Counted from the first letter of the stretch, positions 11,442-22,569 are shown. The stretch is DNA of 64,000 nucleotides from Gautieria morchelliformis (GCA_015179125.1 WHVA01000434.1:1-64000); one strand, 5' to 3'. Numbers and translations: made by a program. The notes: generated by a model from the letters alone, not told the origin.

Positions 11442-13258
11442 CTCCCCCTCACTTCGGCGAACCCTAACTTCCCTTTCGTCCGCTGGGTTTTCCTTCGACC
11501 TGACATGTTTAGCGAATCCTCGTTAGAGGGCGCTTTCTCGCGGACAAAGTAGTAGTTAGCCAGATTGTCGGATTGAATAGGTGCCGGCTGGGAATCAAAC
11601 CGGGGATCTTGAAGCGTCTGTTTGAGCCAGGTGAATTGGGCAATCTCGGTAAGATGAATATAGTCGTTTTTGGTAAACAACGGGATGGTGCGCTGTCCCT
11701 TTGAGATCCAAGCAATAAAACCTCCGGGCATAGCGGCGTATCCGCGGGTCGTCAAAATGATTTTCCCGCTGGGGTTGGGCAGCTGGAACTGTTCCCATGT
11801 CTTGATTTCCCGGTATTGATTTATTTCAGTCCCCATTTCCTTTTCCCAAATAGGTGTATCTAGCTGATTCATCGGTGTCCGCGGTTTCTGGTGCCAGCGC
11901 TTCGGTCTCTGTGGCCGTGTGTGTACCTGAATCGGCCACCATATCTGCAGCCGCTGCGTTTGTTTCCGCTCCCCCTGGATGTTGCTCGTGTTTCACATAT
12001 TCCTCCCCCTCGAGCACAGCCGTCTCCTTGTTGTTTCCTGTCCTCCGACATGTTGCCCGATACATACGCCCGACCTTTGTACCTGTTCCAAAAATAGTTC
12101 CACATTTCGATTTGAATGTAACACCTGATGATGTAAACATAGCCGTGTGTCCGATATCGGTGAGGCGCCCTATACTAATGAGGTTGTTGGGTGCCTCGGG
12201 CGCATATTTTACGTCGCTGAGCTCGATGGTAAATGTGTCGGTCCCGAGTTTGAATTCCAAGGGGATCGTTCCTCGTCCTTGGGTCTTAAGTGAAGTGCCA
12301 GGGCTGATGCCGTCAACGACGGAGGTCTCTTCAATAAATGTTGAGAAATTGTGTCGGTCATGGGCGATGTGCGTGGTTGCGGCTGAGTCGGCAAGCCAGT
12401 CTGATGCCGAAATAGAGATGAGAGCCGTATAATCTGCCATGAACGCAAAATCCTTTTCTTCGGCTTGCTTAGCAGTGTCGTTGTTTTCCTTGTACCACTG
12501 TACCACATTGGCGCTTGCCCTTCTTTCCCTCCGCCCTTTGCCCAACAGTTTTTTACGTAGTGCCCTAGTTTTCCACAGTTATGGCACTTTCCCTTCGTGG
12601 CTCCTGAGTCATCACGTGACTGAGTCCGAAGAACCATCTGTCGGCCCGATCCTGCGTGTCAGGCCCGATCTTCGTCCAGGATCCTGGCTATCAGGACATC
12701 TGACGATATTGCAACACCGCCGGCGTTGACCGCGGTGATAAACGAGGACCAAGATTCCGACAATGAGGTAAGTAGCGTACTTGAAAAATCGGCATCTGTA
12801 ATCAATTGACCACGGGCATTCAGTTCCTGTCCGAGACCTCGAAGCTTTCGAACGTGTTCCTCCATGTTGGCGCCGTCCTCGGCAAAGGTACGAAAGAAGT
12901 CGCGGCGAAGATTGACGATGCCGACAGCTCCTTTAGACTCAAATATGCCCTGTAGCCTAGTCCAGATAGGATTGCTTGTCATAGATTGATCAATATAAAC
13001 CAGGTGCTCATCAGATATACGCAAGCAAATTTCCTTCCTTGCCTTCTTGTCCTTTTTCTTCCATTCAGCGATCGCCTGTCTCTCTGCCGCTGTTATTCTC
13101 CTCGGATCAGCCGGTTCCGGTTCTGCCTCGGTGCCGCTGGTGACCTCCCAAAGTTCTTGGTCATCCAAGATCCATTCAAGGCGGCGGCGCCATGCGGCAT
13201 AGTTGTCCCCATTCAGTGGGTCAACTCTGTATGTATTAATTGTGCTGGCAAGAGACAT
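11442..13258 (-). pseudogene. Copia A gag-pol remnant
   Basis: Reading the minus strand, the gag (UBN2-type) frame starts MSLASTINTYRVDPLNGDNY at 13258 and runs to 12659. A frameshift leads into the zinc knuckle CHNCGKLGHYVKNC (about 12,580). The aspartic protease follows, with DSAATTHIAHDR and the usual NNLISIGRLTDIG block (12.4-12.1 kb). The text then jumps at about 11,860 to the first residues of the reverse transcriptase (WEKEMGTEINQYREIKTWE) and soon after to the RNase H end (GGFIAWISKGQRTIPL, PAPIQSDNLA). Integrase and the RT catalytic blocks are deleted. Frameshifts make it non-coding as a polyprotein. Confidence 0.85.
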
Positions 13259-13328
13259 TGTTGGTCGATTTGTTACTGATGTAGAAGTTCGATATAATAG
13301 ATATTAGTTACGGCCGGGGCCCATAACC

Positions 13329-13571
13329 TATAGGTCAAAGTAGAATAATAGTCCGGGGTTTTGACCATAGATTCGATGCTCTATAACAGTTCAGATCGCT
13401 GATTTAAATACATAAACACTGTTCTAATTATAGTTGAATCCTTTTGTCTTTGCAAAGTACAAAGCGCGCTTTGTACTTTGCTGCGCTCCTTCTCCTTGTT
13501 CTCCTATATCCTTTGTCCTTGCACACGTCATCGGGTTGCGTAAGTGTGCCGAAGTGTCACTATATCCAACA
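13329..13571 (-). repeat. 5' LTR of copia A
   Basis: Partner of 11205-11441. It begins TGTTGGATATAG on the minus strand at 13571. The primer-binding-like site GGTTATGGGCCCC lies just inside at about 13316-13328. Confidence 0.9.
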
Positions 13572-13576
13572 AACTA

Positions 13577-14242
13577 CATGCTGCGCGGCACGCACACAGA
13601 CAGGGTGCCGCCGTGCTGGCGCGCAGGTGCGGGGGGTAGAAGGCTGACACAAAGGCAAGCGGATTGGAAGAACAGCCTCAATGTAATGCAAAGGCGGGTG
13701 GGTGCACATGTCACGCATGGTTAAAGTGATAACAGAAAAAAAAAAACAGCGCAGAGAAGGCAACCTACACAACAGTCGTTCAAGCGGTGCCTCACCAACC
13801 ACCCTGAGCTGAAGGTATGCAGGCATCTCCAAGGCCACAAACAGCAAGCCCCAAATGAACCGACACGCAACGACAAAGAATGAAGCCGCTCCCTTGCATA
13901 TGCTGTCAGGGAGCCACGAGAATCCACGGGTAAGAAATAGTCCACCATTCCACTTGCGATGGCCTTTCCAAGAAAGACAAGGGTGAAATGCAGCAAGAGC
14001 GGCGCACGAGACACGCCGGGCCAGCTGTGTCATGTAATACAGGAGCGACAGCGGCTGAATAAGCTCGTCGCTCAGCAAATCCACCCACAGCAACCACACC
14101 CCGCAGGGTCTACAAAAATGCTTTCCCCAGGCACCCATGTGGATACCACTCTCCCCCATCCATACAAGACAAAGGCAGAGAGGTCTGAGACAGAGACAGA
14201 GACAGAGACGCAGAACCATCCATGACGGGTGCGTGGCACGCC
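13577..14242 (-). other. Arm-shared segment, open but unassigned
   Basis: This part of the inverted duplication matches 54.9-55.5 kb. On the minus strand it carries a long open frame with a conserved stretch (LSDELIQPLSLL, MTQLARRVSCAALAAFHPC) that is also open in the right arm. The other two frames are nearly as open, and the two arms differ by indels, so coding is unproven. No known family was recognised. Confidence 0.35.
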
Positions 14243-14368
14243 TCGAACAAATACCAACTCGAACAAATACCAACTCGAACAAATACCAACTCGAACAAAT
14301 ACCAACTCGAACAAATACCAACTCGAACAAATACCAACTCGAACAAATACCAACTCGAACAAATACCA
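14243..14368. repeat. 16-bp minisatellite, about eight units
   Basis: The unit TCGAACAAATACCAAC is repeated head to tail almost without change. The corresponding place in the right arm (about 54,885) has no array, so the expansion is specific to this arm. Because 16 is not a multiple of three, an ORF across it reads a 16-residue periodic peptide in every frame; the long minus-strand frame here is an artefact of that. Confidence 0.95.
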
Positions 14369-14373
14369 TCCTA

Positions 14374-14605
14374 TGTTGGAATTATAACAAGCTGGTTACG
14401 CGTTGTTTCCGCTTATGTAATCAAAGGCTTGCATGCCCTTTGTTCTCACTTTTTCTTATTGTTCTACCTTCCTTTTTGTTCCTAAAACATTTATAAGTCT
14501 TTACACTCCATGTATGTAACCATCCATTTGCCCCAACGAGCTCACAGGACAAACGCCCAATATACACTCTTGCATCGTCTTACTCACGTCTCTCTTATTT
14601 TAACA
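14374..14605. mobile_element. Solo LTR with 5-bp duplication TCCTA
   Basis: A 232-bp insertion begins TGTTGGAATTATAAC and ends TTATTTTAACA. It is flanked by TCCTA at 14369-14373 and 14606-14610. The right arm shows the uninterrupted site near 54,875. The TG...CA ends and 5-bp duplication are diagnostic of an LTR left by LTR-LTR recombination. Confidence 0.9.
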
Positions 14606-14610
14606 TCCTA

Positions 14611-14918
14611 AACCTGACGGGCTCATCGAGTCTCGCGTTTCTAGAGTGTGCGGGACAAACCGACTAAGGTGGCTACATAAAAGCTGATCGTAGTCCTTCT
14701 CCACCCGAAATCCGGCATCCAATCCAGCGAGCGTCATGATTTCCTCAGGCTCATACAATGGTCCGAATGTCCAGGGATTATCTCTTGACTCAGTTCTGGG
14801 TTCCCCTACTACGAGATCGCGGAGCATAGGTAATGGAGGACGGGATGGTCTGTGTCGTTTGCGCAAACAGCAAGGGGACTATTCCAGATTTATCCCTATC
14901 ACGCATGATCACTCGGTG
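14611..14918 (-). other. Arm-shared ORF-like segment (distal end of left arm)
   Basis: The minus-strand frame contains DNPWTFGPLYEPEEIMTLAG and FVPHTLETRDSMSPSG and is open in both arms (right copy 54,616-54,880). The two copies differ at many amino-acid positions, which argues against strong constraint. The product was not recognised. The inverted duplication ends at about 14,918. Confidence 0.4.
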
Positions 14919-14972
14919 TAGGAGGTGAACGCGTAAGCCAGGGGCAAACCGCGTCACCCCGTGTCAGCCCAT

Positions 14973-15161
14973 TGTGACATCATATGCGCAGTTCTCATTG
15001 TTCCACCTTTTATTGTCTGAAGTGCCTATTGTAGTTTAGATCCCATTGTTCTCCTATACTATAAAGTAGGTAGCTAGAAGCCCTTCTTCCTCAGTACTTT
15101 GCACTCGAGCAACTACTGAGATTACTCGCATAGATAAATATATTTATAACAAAGTCTTACA
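14973..15161 (+). repeat. 5' LTR of copia element B
   Basis: The sequence begins TGTGACATCATATG and ends GTCTTACA. It is followed at once by a primer-binding-like GGTTATTGGGCCCC and 60 bp later by the gag ATG. It contains a TATA-like CTATAAAGTA. No 3' partner is present in the window. Confidence 0.6.
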
Positions 15162-15221
15162 GGTTATTGGGCCCCGCATATATCCCACTACTAGCTCGTT
15201 CCGCGCTGCTCCTGCTCTGCA

Positions 15222-17330
15222 ATGTCCACTACGACCCTCACCACAACAGACCTTCTCCCTTCCTCTGTCCCAAAGCTCCTAGCTAATGGCCTGAACTGGA
15301 TTGCCTTTTCGATGCGCTTCCAGGACGCTGTCGAAGCAAAAGGGTTATGGGGCCATTTCGACAGCACCACAACCCAGCCAATCGTCAGCACTCCACCTAC
15401 AACCGACGAGCAGGAAGCCCTTACTAAATGGGTCAAGGACAATCGAACAGCAAAGGCCCTTCTTACTCACCGAATTCCCAACTCCACTCTCATATGTGTA
15501 CATGGCAAGCCATCGCTAAAAGACTGTTGGGACCTCATAGTAACGGAGTTCTCGTCGAAGGGTGCGTTTGCGCAGGCTGACTTGCGTTCTCAATTCATGG
15601 AGACGAAGTGCCCGGACAGAGGAAATGTCCGTGAATTCCTTGACGGTCTATGTGTCAAAAAGGAGGAATTAGCAACTTTTGGAGTCGACATTGAAGAGAA
15701 AGATTACCGCTCTACCATAATAAAATCCCTCCCACCTCACCTCTCTGCTTTCGCATCAAACCTACTGGCAGGCGCAAAGCTATACAGTTCGACCAAGACT
15801 ATCGACCCTGACAAACTCATCATGTTAGTGTCAGAAGAGCATGAGCAACATGCCGCTCACAAGTCTCGTCGCTCTGGGCATGCCAGTGGAAAAGGCGAAG
15901 AAAAGGATGAAGCCATGTTTGTAGCCGGCAATGGGAAAGGAAAAAAATTTGAGCGCAAACCGAAGGGAACTTGCTGGAATTGCGGAGACAAAGGACACTA
16001 TAAGAATAAGTGTCCTAAGCCTGATAAAGCAACAGGTGACAAGAAACACGACTCACCCAAAGGGGCAGGCTCTGCAAATGCTGCCGTGGAATCCGATGAC
16101 GAAGAAGGTGCTGCTTTCTTCGCCAATTACGACTTGGACGATGAGCTACCCCAACTGTTGACGAACTGCGAGTCTGGCTCGGATGAGGTCTGTGCAGGCG
16201 ACTTGTTTTCTGAAGTCGGCGATGACTTAGAAAATGATCGCAAGAGCGAGGAGTTGCCCATAGCTGACAAAAGTGATACCTGTTCACTTGTCAGCGTTGA
16301 CCAGGAGGATGCGCATGCAGTATGCACAGAGGTCAACAGCGTGGCAGAAAACTTACCTCAGACTGAAGTCTATGACTCTGGATGCACAAGACACATAACG
16401 CTATACCGAGACACAGTGACAAGTTATACCCCCATACCACCAAAATCCTTCCGAGCTGCAAACAGAAAGAATTTCAATGCAGTCGGGACGGGTGAGATGA
16501 GAATTGACATACCTAATGGAGCTACGACATCTCAGCTTATTAATCTAACTGAGGTTTTGTACTCACCTGATGTCGGGTATACTCTTGTATCAATCGGACG
16601 GCTCGATGATGCTGGTTTCGCCGTATCATTTGCAGATGGCAAATGTGTCATATGGGATCGAGATGATCAGCTTGTTGGCACGGTCCTAAAAACCAGACAT
16701 GGCCTCTACCGCGTTTCACATGAGCAGGAAATAGCGAACTCAGCTGAGGAAGTGCTTACCCTGGACCAATTCCATCGCCGAATGGGTCATATTTCTCCTG
16801 AAATAGCCAGGAGATTAGTTACAAAGGGCTTTGTAACTGGAGTGAAGCTCAAACCCTTACCGTCAGGCAACCCCTTTTTTGCGAATCCTGCATATACGCA
16901 AAAGCCACATGGAAACCGCTCCCAAAGATCAGGGATGGCACAAAAGCCACCGCGTTTGGACAAGAAGTCCACAGCGATCTATGGGGACCAGCTCCAGTTG
17001 CCACAAAAGCTGGGAAGCATTAATATATCACGTTTACAGATGATAGGACGCGTTTGACTCACCTCTACCTGCTGCGCTCCAAAGACGAGGCATTTAGTGC
17101 CTACAAGGAGTATGAGTCGTAGTGTGACACACAGCTGAAGGCTCGTGTCAAAACGCTCCACTCGGATAGAGGCGGTGAATATCTGGGAAAGGAATTCACA
17201 TTTCATTTGAAGTCAAAAGGAACCACGCAGAAACTTACCGTGCATGACACACCCCAGCTAAATGGCATGGCCAAACGTCGCAACCGCACGATCGTCGAGC
17301 GTGTACGAGCCCTGCTCCATGATCATCTGC
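15222..17330 (+). pseudogene. Copia element B gag-protease-integrase, 3' truncated
   Basis: The 611-codon frame 15222-17057 starts MSTTTLTTTDLLPSS, a UBN2/copia gag. It is followed by the zinc knuckle CWNCGDKGHYKNKC (about residues 251-264) and an acidic linker. The aspartic protease has YDSGCTRHITLYRD and TLVSIGRLDDAG. The pre-integrase motif is DQFHRRMGHISPEIARR. After a frame change near 17,030 the integrase core continues (TRLTHLYLLRSKDEAF, then a TAG, then KTLHSDRGGEYLGKEF and MAKRRNRTIVERVRALL). The element is broken at about 17,330, where a minus-strand gypsy gag piece begins. RT, RNase H and the 3' LTR are absent. A functional product is unlikely beyond gag-protease. Confidence 0.85.
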
Positions 17331-17870
17331 AAGGTAGGGCTCAAAATAATCGAGAGCTGTTCCCTTGAGGAAGGACAAAATGTAGTTCACTTTTGTAGAA
17401 CCATCTCGGAATGCTTGGGGTTTGGTATGGAAATTCAGCGTGCACTGGAGAAGAAATCCTCGGAGCTTTTTTGGGTCCAAGCCATCCAACTGGTCGGGTT
17501 CTCAGAGTTTCGCTTTCGAGTCATTTCGGTCACCACCACCACCAAGCCCATTGTCGGCAAGCCTTTCCAAAGCCATGAGCAGTCGCCCAACCTGTTCCTT
17601 GCCATTTGCCGCTGCATTCGGTTGGGATTAGGTCTTGGGCCTGCTACGTCGGTCGGAATTATGCTTGGAACCGGAATCAGAATCATTGTCACCTCCACCC
17701 CCATTGCCAGGATCACTCAACTTGGGGGGTTCAGCGCTCGGTTCTTCAGGAGCTTGGCTGACACGCCCTCAGCCAGCAGCAATTCCTTGGCACCGGGGTG
17801 TGGGTTGAACTGACGGGGGGTTGGAATACCGGTGAGGGAACGGGGGGTTTTCTGGGACGCTCGAAGCACC
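17331..17870 (-). pseudogene. Ty3/gypsy gag fragment
   Basis: The minus strand reads a gypsy gag: a Pro-rich N-terminal part near 17.85-17.75 kb, then in two frames the core motif DGLDPKKLRGFLLQC, TKVNYILSFLKGTALDYFEP, ending about 17,335. It lies downstream (minus direction) of the LTR at 17979-18431, which fits a 5' LTR followed by gag. It is broken at the junction with copia B, and a frameshift separates the two halves. Confidence 0.7.
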
Positions 17871-17978
17871 TCATGCACACCAAGCTTCGATTGTCAGTGT
17901 TACGTGGCTGCCTTCAGCATGGGTGTAAGATTGGGTAATCGGCATTCTGAACAAAGAGTGTGGAGAGTTCAGATATAC

Positions 17979-18431
17979 TGTTAAGGTTGTGCGTTTGTAC
18001 TGCAGTTTGGCTATACCAAGCCGAACTCGGGTCTCAGGTCAGAGGGCTTGGCTTCAACCTCTTGGGTTGCGCCCACTCTGTGTTCTGCCCTAATTTCGGG
18101 AGTGGTCTCAGCTATAAGCCGAGATGCGGGTTTTGATATCAAGCAGAGGGTCTCAAGTACAATAAGCTAATTGGGTATCTGAACTGAGGAGCTACTGTAC
18201 ATGGACTGGAGGTCTATATAGTAAAGTAGCGTGCAGGGTCGCGAAGAGAACATGATCGGAGCGATGGTCAGGGGAAACAAGGGTCAGGAAAACGGGGAAC
18301 TAACTAGAAAAGGGAATCAGGGGTGATTGGAAGTGTGAAGGTAAACCAGAAGGAAGCCAAGAATAACCCAAGGTTCCCGAACAAGAGCCAAAGCCAAGGC
18401 TTCGGTCCAGATTCAGGAACGGGTCATAACA
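17979..18431 (-). repeat. Gypsy LTR, 453 bp (copy 1)
   Basis: On the + strand the segment begins TGTTAAGG and ends TCATAACA. It is clearly homologous to 43369-43820 over its whole length. The flanking gag fragment suggests it belongs to a minus-strand element, yet the protease of gypsy B begins on the + strand only about 7 bp past its other edge. That is a rearranged junction. Confidence 0.75.
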
Positions 18432-18437
18432 CACTGC

Positions 18438-21335
18438 CTGCTGGATAGTGGGAGCGAAGGGGTACTATTATCCCCTGAATTCACGTGGGCCACCGGGATG
18501 AAAACATTCGCCCTGGAGCAGCCAATAGCACTCCATATGGCCTGCATACGCAGCTGTTCCACTATTAATTATGGAACGAACAGGACCATTAAATTTGGTC
18601 ATGAAATATATGATGAATATTTCGACGTGGTGAACATCGAATATTACGACGTGATCTTAGGGACACCGTTCCTAAGGAGATTTGGCATCACCCAGGACTT
18701 CTCAAGCCCGGGGAAAATCCATAAGGAGAACGAAATAATCCCCACGGGCAATGTATCATTCGACAATCATGAATCGACGAATGAAGGCAAGGGGCCACGG
18801 GCGAGCAGGATCACCCCGGCACCGAAGCCAAACCTGGCTCATTGAAGCCAGCGAGTTCCATAATGCTTCGTCCTCGAGCTCCCCCTACAACTGTAGGGAG
18901 AGGCGCTCTCACCTGACGGTAAAAGTGAGGGAGAAGAAAAGGTGGTCCCGCGCTCCACGGGACCTAATAGACACACACAGTGCCTAATGGCTTCTAAGCC
19001 AACCACCACTGTCACCCTCATGGATGACAACATCCCTTGCCTCCACGAGGAATGGATAGAGAGAATCACTGACCTAGTCAGTGGAATCCCATTAGAACTC
19101 CCGCCGCTGTGGGAGATCAACCATGAGATCAATCTCATCGATCCCAACAAACACATGCGGTATCGACTACTGAAGTGCCCCAAACATTTCCGAGAGGAAC
19201 TGTCCGCAAAGATAGAATGCTACACCACTGCAAAGTGGTGGATCCCGGCAGTTGCACAGCAGGCCGTACCCATGCTGTGCGTGCCAAAGAAGAACCGTAT
19301 GCTATGAACCGTCTTCGATCTGCGCCAGCAGAACGAGACCACTGTGAAGGATGTTATGCCCTTCCCAGATCAGGATATCATCCGCAGTGACATGGGTTGC
19401 TGTCGGTATCGCACGAAACTCGATATGTCCGAAGAATACGAGCAGATCCGGATTCATCCGGATCACATAGCAAAGACTGCCTTTGCCACGATCCTTGGCA
19501 CCCTCAGGAGCCAAGTGATACAGATGGGAGACTGCAATGCCCCATCAACATTCCAACGGCTGATGACAGCCATATTCTGCGACTGCATAGGTTGCTTCAT
19601 CCATGTCTACATGGACAATATATTCATTTTCTCGCTCTCGATACGAGAGCACGAAGAGCACTTCTATATTGTCTTTGACAGACTGAGGAAGAACCACCTT
19701 TTTCTGACCAAGAAAAGGTTGATCTCTATTCCATCCGAATGGAGTGCCTCGGCCACATCATCCATGGCCAAGGTGTACATGCCGATGAGGACAAGATGCA
19801 ACACATTCCCAAGTGGCGAAGGCCGCGGACGTTCAACGACGTCCAGCGTTTCCTCGGGCTAGTACAATACCTCGCACATTACATGCCAGATGTTAGGGCA
19901 TACATGACCCCGTTGTCGGGCTGTGCAACTAACAACCGTCCATTCGAATGGACTCCACTGCTTGACAAATGCTGGCAAAGCGTTAAGGCATTGGCCTGTA
20001 AGGCCCCGATCCTGTGTCCAATCGACACACAGTGCCCAGAGCCAATCTGGGTCATCACTGATGGGTCAAAAGCCGGTGTCAGTGCAGTCTACGGCCAGGG
20101 CCCTGACTGGATAACCTGGCTTCTTGTCAAAGAAATTCAGTGTTGCTCAGCAACACTACCGGACTCATGAGCACGAGACAATCATGGTGCTCGAGGCTCT
20201 TATGAATTGGGAGGATAAACTGCTGGGATGAAGGTTCACCCTCGTCACAGATCACAAAGGGCTCAAATACTTTGTGACCCAGAAGAGCCTATCTGACCGC
20301 CAGGTCAGATGGTGGGAATTTCTATCCCACTTCAACTTCAACACCGTTCACGTTGACAGTGTAGAGAACAAGGTAGCAGACTGCCTGTCACGCTACTACG
20401 AGAGCAACACGAGTGACGACAGTCACCCGGACCACGTCTTCGTAAACACAGACACGCGCTTAGACCTGGAAGGTGAGCTACTGCCCACCAACCGGTATAT
20501 TGAGCTGCAAACAGCAGCGACGAGACGGTCTAACCGCCTCGCAGAGAAGACAGAGGTGTGGATATTGGAATCCGCCGCATTAAACGAGGGCTCACAAAAG
20601 CCCACAAACGGTGCTGCATCACGTGACAACGATGACGATGATGTCTGAGTCATCGCCGCAGGCAACGACGGCACACCTCTGCGCCAGAGCATTGAACAGG
20701 GCATAGACCTGGCCAAGGCCTTGCGAGACGCATACCATAAGGACCCCATGTTCTCAAAGATCATGGAGCATCCGGATGCGCACCCGAGATTAGGTATCCG
20801 GGACGGGCTGATCTGGACAAAGAATCAGCTCAAAAGAGACGTCATTGCCATCCCCCGATCTGTTCTTCAGGGGGGAAGGAGGCTGATCGAAATCATCATC
20901 GATCGAGCACACCAGCTAGTCAGTCACTACGGCCATCTGAAGACATCGAACTACGTTCGAAGGTCATACTGGTGGCCAGGCATAAGCCTGGACATCGAGT
21001 CATTCTGCACATTGTTGCAAAGTGCCAGATGATGAAAACCAGGCCACAATGGCCCAAGTGTTTACTACACAGCCTACCCATTCCAGATAGGCTGTGGCAG
21101 TTGATCAGCATCGACTTCATGGGGCCCCTGCCCAAATCAAATGGCTGTGACTACCTGATGGTAGTCATCGACCGACTAACGTCACACGTCCACCTCGTCC
21201 CAACAATGATGAGCATGTCAGCCAAGGGAGTAGCCTGGCTGTTTTTAAAAGAAATCGTCCGGCGCCATGGAGTCCCAGACTCCATCACCTCGGATAGAGA
21301 CTCGAAGTTCACGCAACTTGGTGTGGTGAATGGAA
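18438..21335 (+). pseudogene. Ty3/gypsy element B pol: protease, RT, RNase H, partial integrase
   Basis: Domains in order: aspartic protease LLDSGSEGVLLSPEF with YDVILGTPFL (18.44-18.72 kb). RT follows, with KYRLLK-like entry and TVFDLRQQNE after a TGA that replaces a Trp codon near 19,306, then KLDMSEEYEQIRIHP. The catalytic box reads YMDNIFIFS at about 19,605-19,630, where YxDD would be expected. Then LGLVQYLAHYMPDV, RNase H (HYRTHEHETIMVLEAL, TDHKGLKYF, VADCLSRYYE), the integrase zinc-binding region and the start of the core (ISIDFMGPLPKSNGCDYLMVVIDRLT, SITSDRDSKF). The element stops near 21,310. At least four stops or frameshifts interrupt it. It retains what gypsy A lost and lacks the chromodomain that A kept. 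Confidence 0.88.
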
Positions 21336-21847
21336 AGATCAGCACAGGTATACATAATGATCTTCCGAGCGAGCAGATCTAGCACTTGGGTGAGAGGTGG
21401 ACGTCGATGTAGACGTGTAGCCCGACACGGAAGAGGGCCACGATGCCACCAAGCATACTCTTACTAGGTGCGGGAAGTCCGGCCCCATAGGTACCCCTAG
21501 CTATAGCACGTATATAGCAAATAATATTCAAAGAGACATGAGACCATTGGCAGGCATATTGGGGGACTAGAGGAAGTGGGGAATGGTGCGGCGGAGGTTG
21601 CGAGTCTGACGCTGAATAGACCAGCGCATAACACTTTGGATTGACCAAAAAAAGATAAATATATTTGCATGCGATGAAATAGACTCACTAAACCCATGCG
21701 ACCATTCAGTTAATCTCAATATTATCTACACCTATCCTCTATTCCTGGCGTAGGACGGGGAGCCACACCGTTAGGAACGAATGCAATCGCTTTGAGGGCC
21801 ATCCGAGCGGAACTGGAGGGTCATCGAGAGACGAATGTCTTACTGCC
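21336..21847. other. No gene seen
   Basis: Sequence between the broken integrase of gypsy B and the next exon-like stretch. No domain, LTR end or splice-supported frame was recognised. Confidence 0.4.
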
Positions 21848-22367
21848 ATGGCGCAGATAATGCAAACAGACAAAGAATTGATAAACTTGGTGTTCTTGAG
21901 GAGCAGGGACAGCCCAATACAGGCCTATGACAAGGTGCTGAACGCTGAATACCCTGACCCCCGACGATGCAGAAGTAATGTTTGGAGACTCACCAGTGGA
22001 AATAGAAGCAAGGAGGGGTGGGGGGTTGGCTGAAACAGAGATCGCGGGGCTGGGGACGACGAGTTGGATGCTGAGGACAAGGCAATGTGGTCAATAGGGC
22101 GCACTGGTCTGATTATATGACTTAGCCATGCGCCACGGTGCCTTGCTGTCAATTTTCCCACTTGCGGCAAGCAAGGATCTGAAACTTCTGCAGCGACCCG
22201 ACATAAAAGAACAGATATTGATCAAATTTCACTATATTGATAATTTCAACAAGGATGAGAAAGATCTCCCAGACGTCTCTGCTGAAGATTTGGAAAACAT
22301 AGAGGAATTGCTGGAGGATGGTGTCAATATGGAGCTGGGGAAGTCGAGTCTTGCGCGCAAGCGGTAA
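21848..22367 (+). other. Unassigned exon-like segments
   Basis: Two open stretches look like protein text but match no family I recognise: TDKELINLVFLRSRDSPIQAY (21,866-21,928) and KEQILIKFHYIDNFNKDEKD followed by LPDVSAEDLENIEELLEDG (22,206-22,320). Between them a block at 21,980-22,110, with a CACCAG acceptor-like site and a frame reading DRGAGDDELDAEDKAMWSI, is repeated at 35,130-35,265. It could be a decayed gene of a dispersed family. Confidence 0.3.
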
Positions 22368-22569
22368 GTACAACGTTGTGGGTGTATGTAAAGCCATGCT
22401 TGTTGCAGACTGTGCTTGCACCTTTCAGAAGGCGAGGATCATGCTGACAAGATGCTTGGTCAACCGCGTAAGTTCCGCGCAGATGATCCACCTTTTCTTG
22501 TCGCTGATCTTCGTTTTCTTGGTGGGCAAGGCGCGTGGATCAGATGAGTCATTGAAGGTTGGAGCTGGT

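Larger units (their letters stand above)
11205..13571 (-). mobile_element. Copia element A, complete LTR to LTR, internally deleted
   Basis: LTRs lie at 11205-11441 and 13329-13571. On the minus strand they start TGTTGGATATAG. The element is flanked by a perfect 5-bp duplication AACTA (11200-11204 and 13572-13576). The right arm of the inverted duplication shows the corresponding empty site. A polypurine tract (GTGAGGGGGAG) precedes the 3' LTR, and a primer-binding-like GGTTATGGGCCCC follows the 5' LTR. The two LTRs differ at only a handful of positions plus one 6-bp indel, so insertion is fairly recent. The inside lacks the integrase and most of the reverse transcriptase, so the element is non-autonomous. 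Confidence 0.9.
6684..14918 (-). repeat. Left arm of a large inverted duplication
   Basis: This segment is the reverse complement of about 54,567-64,000. It contains, in minus-strand order, an ORF-like stretch (14.9-14.6 kb), a stretch at 14.2-13.6 kb, an upstream region (11.2-10.2 kb) and a NACHT-WD40 gene (10.2-6.7 kb). A 60-nt stretch of the NACHT exon compared by eye had 4 mismatches. The distal boundary lies near 14,918, next to copia B. The proximal boundary cannot be fixed because the right arm reaches the window edge. Copia A and a solo LTR are present only in this arm. Confidence 0.85.

Noticed and set aside
13560-14369. 269-residue minus-strand ORF as a gene
   Set aside because: Its first 50 residues are the translated 16-bp minisatellite, absent from the other arm, and the rest is shared between arms with indels. 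I keep it only as an unassigned shared segment.
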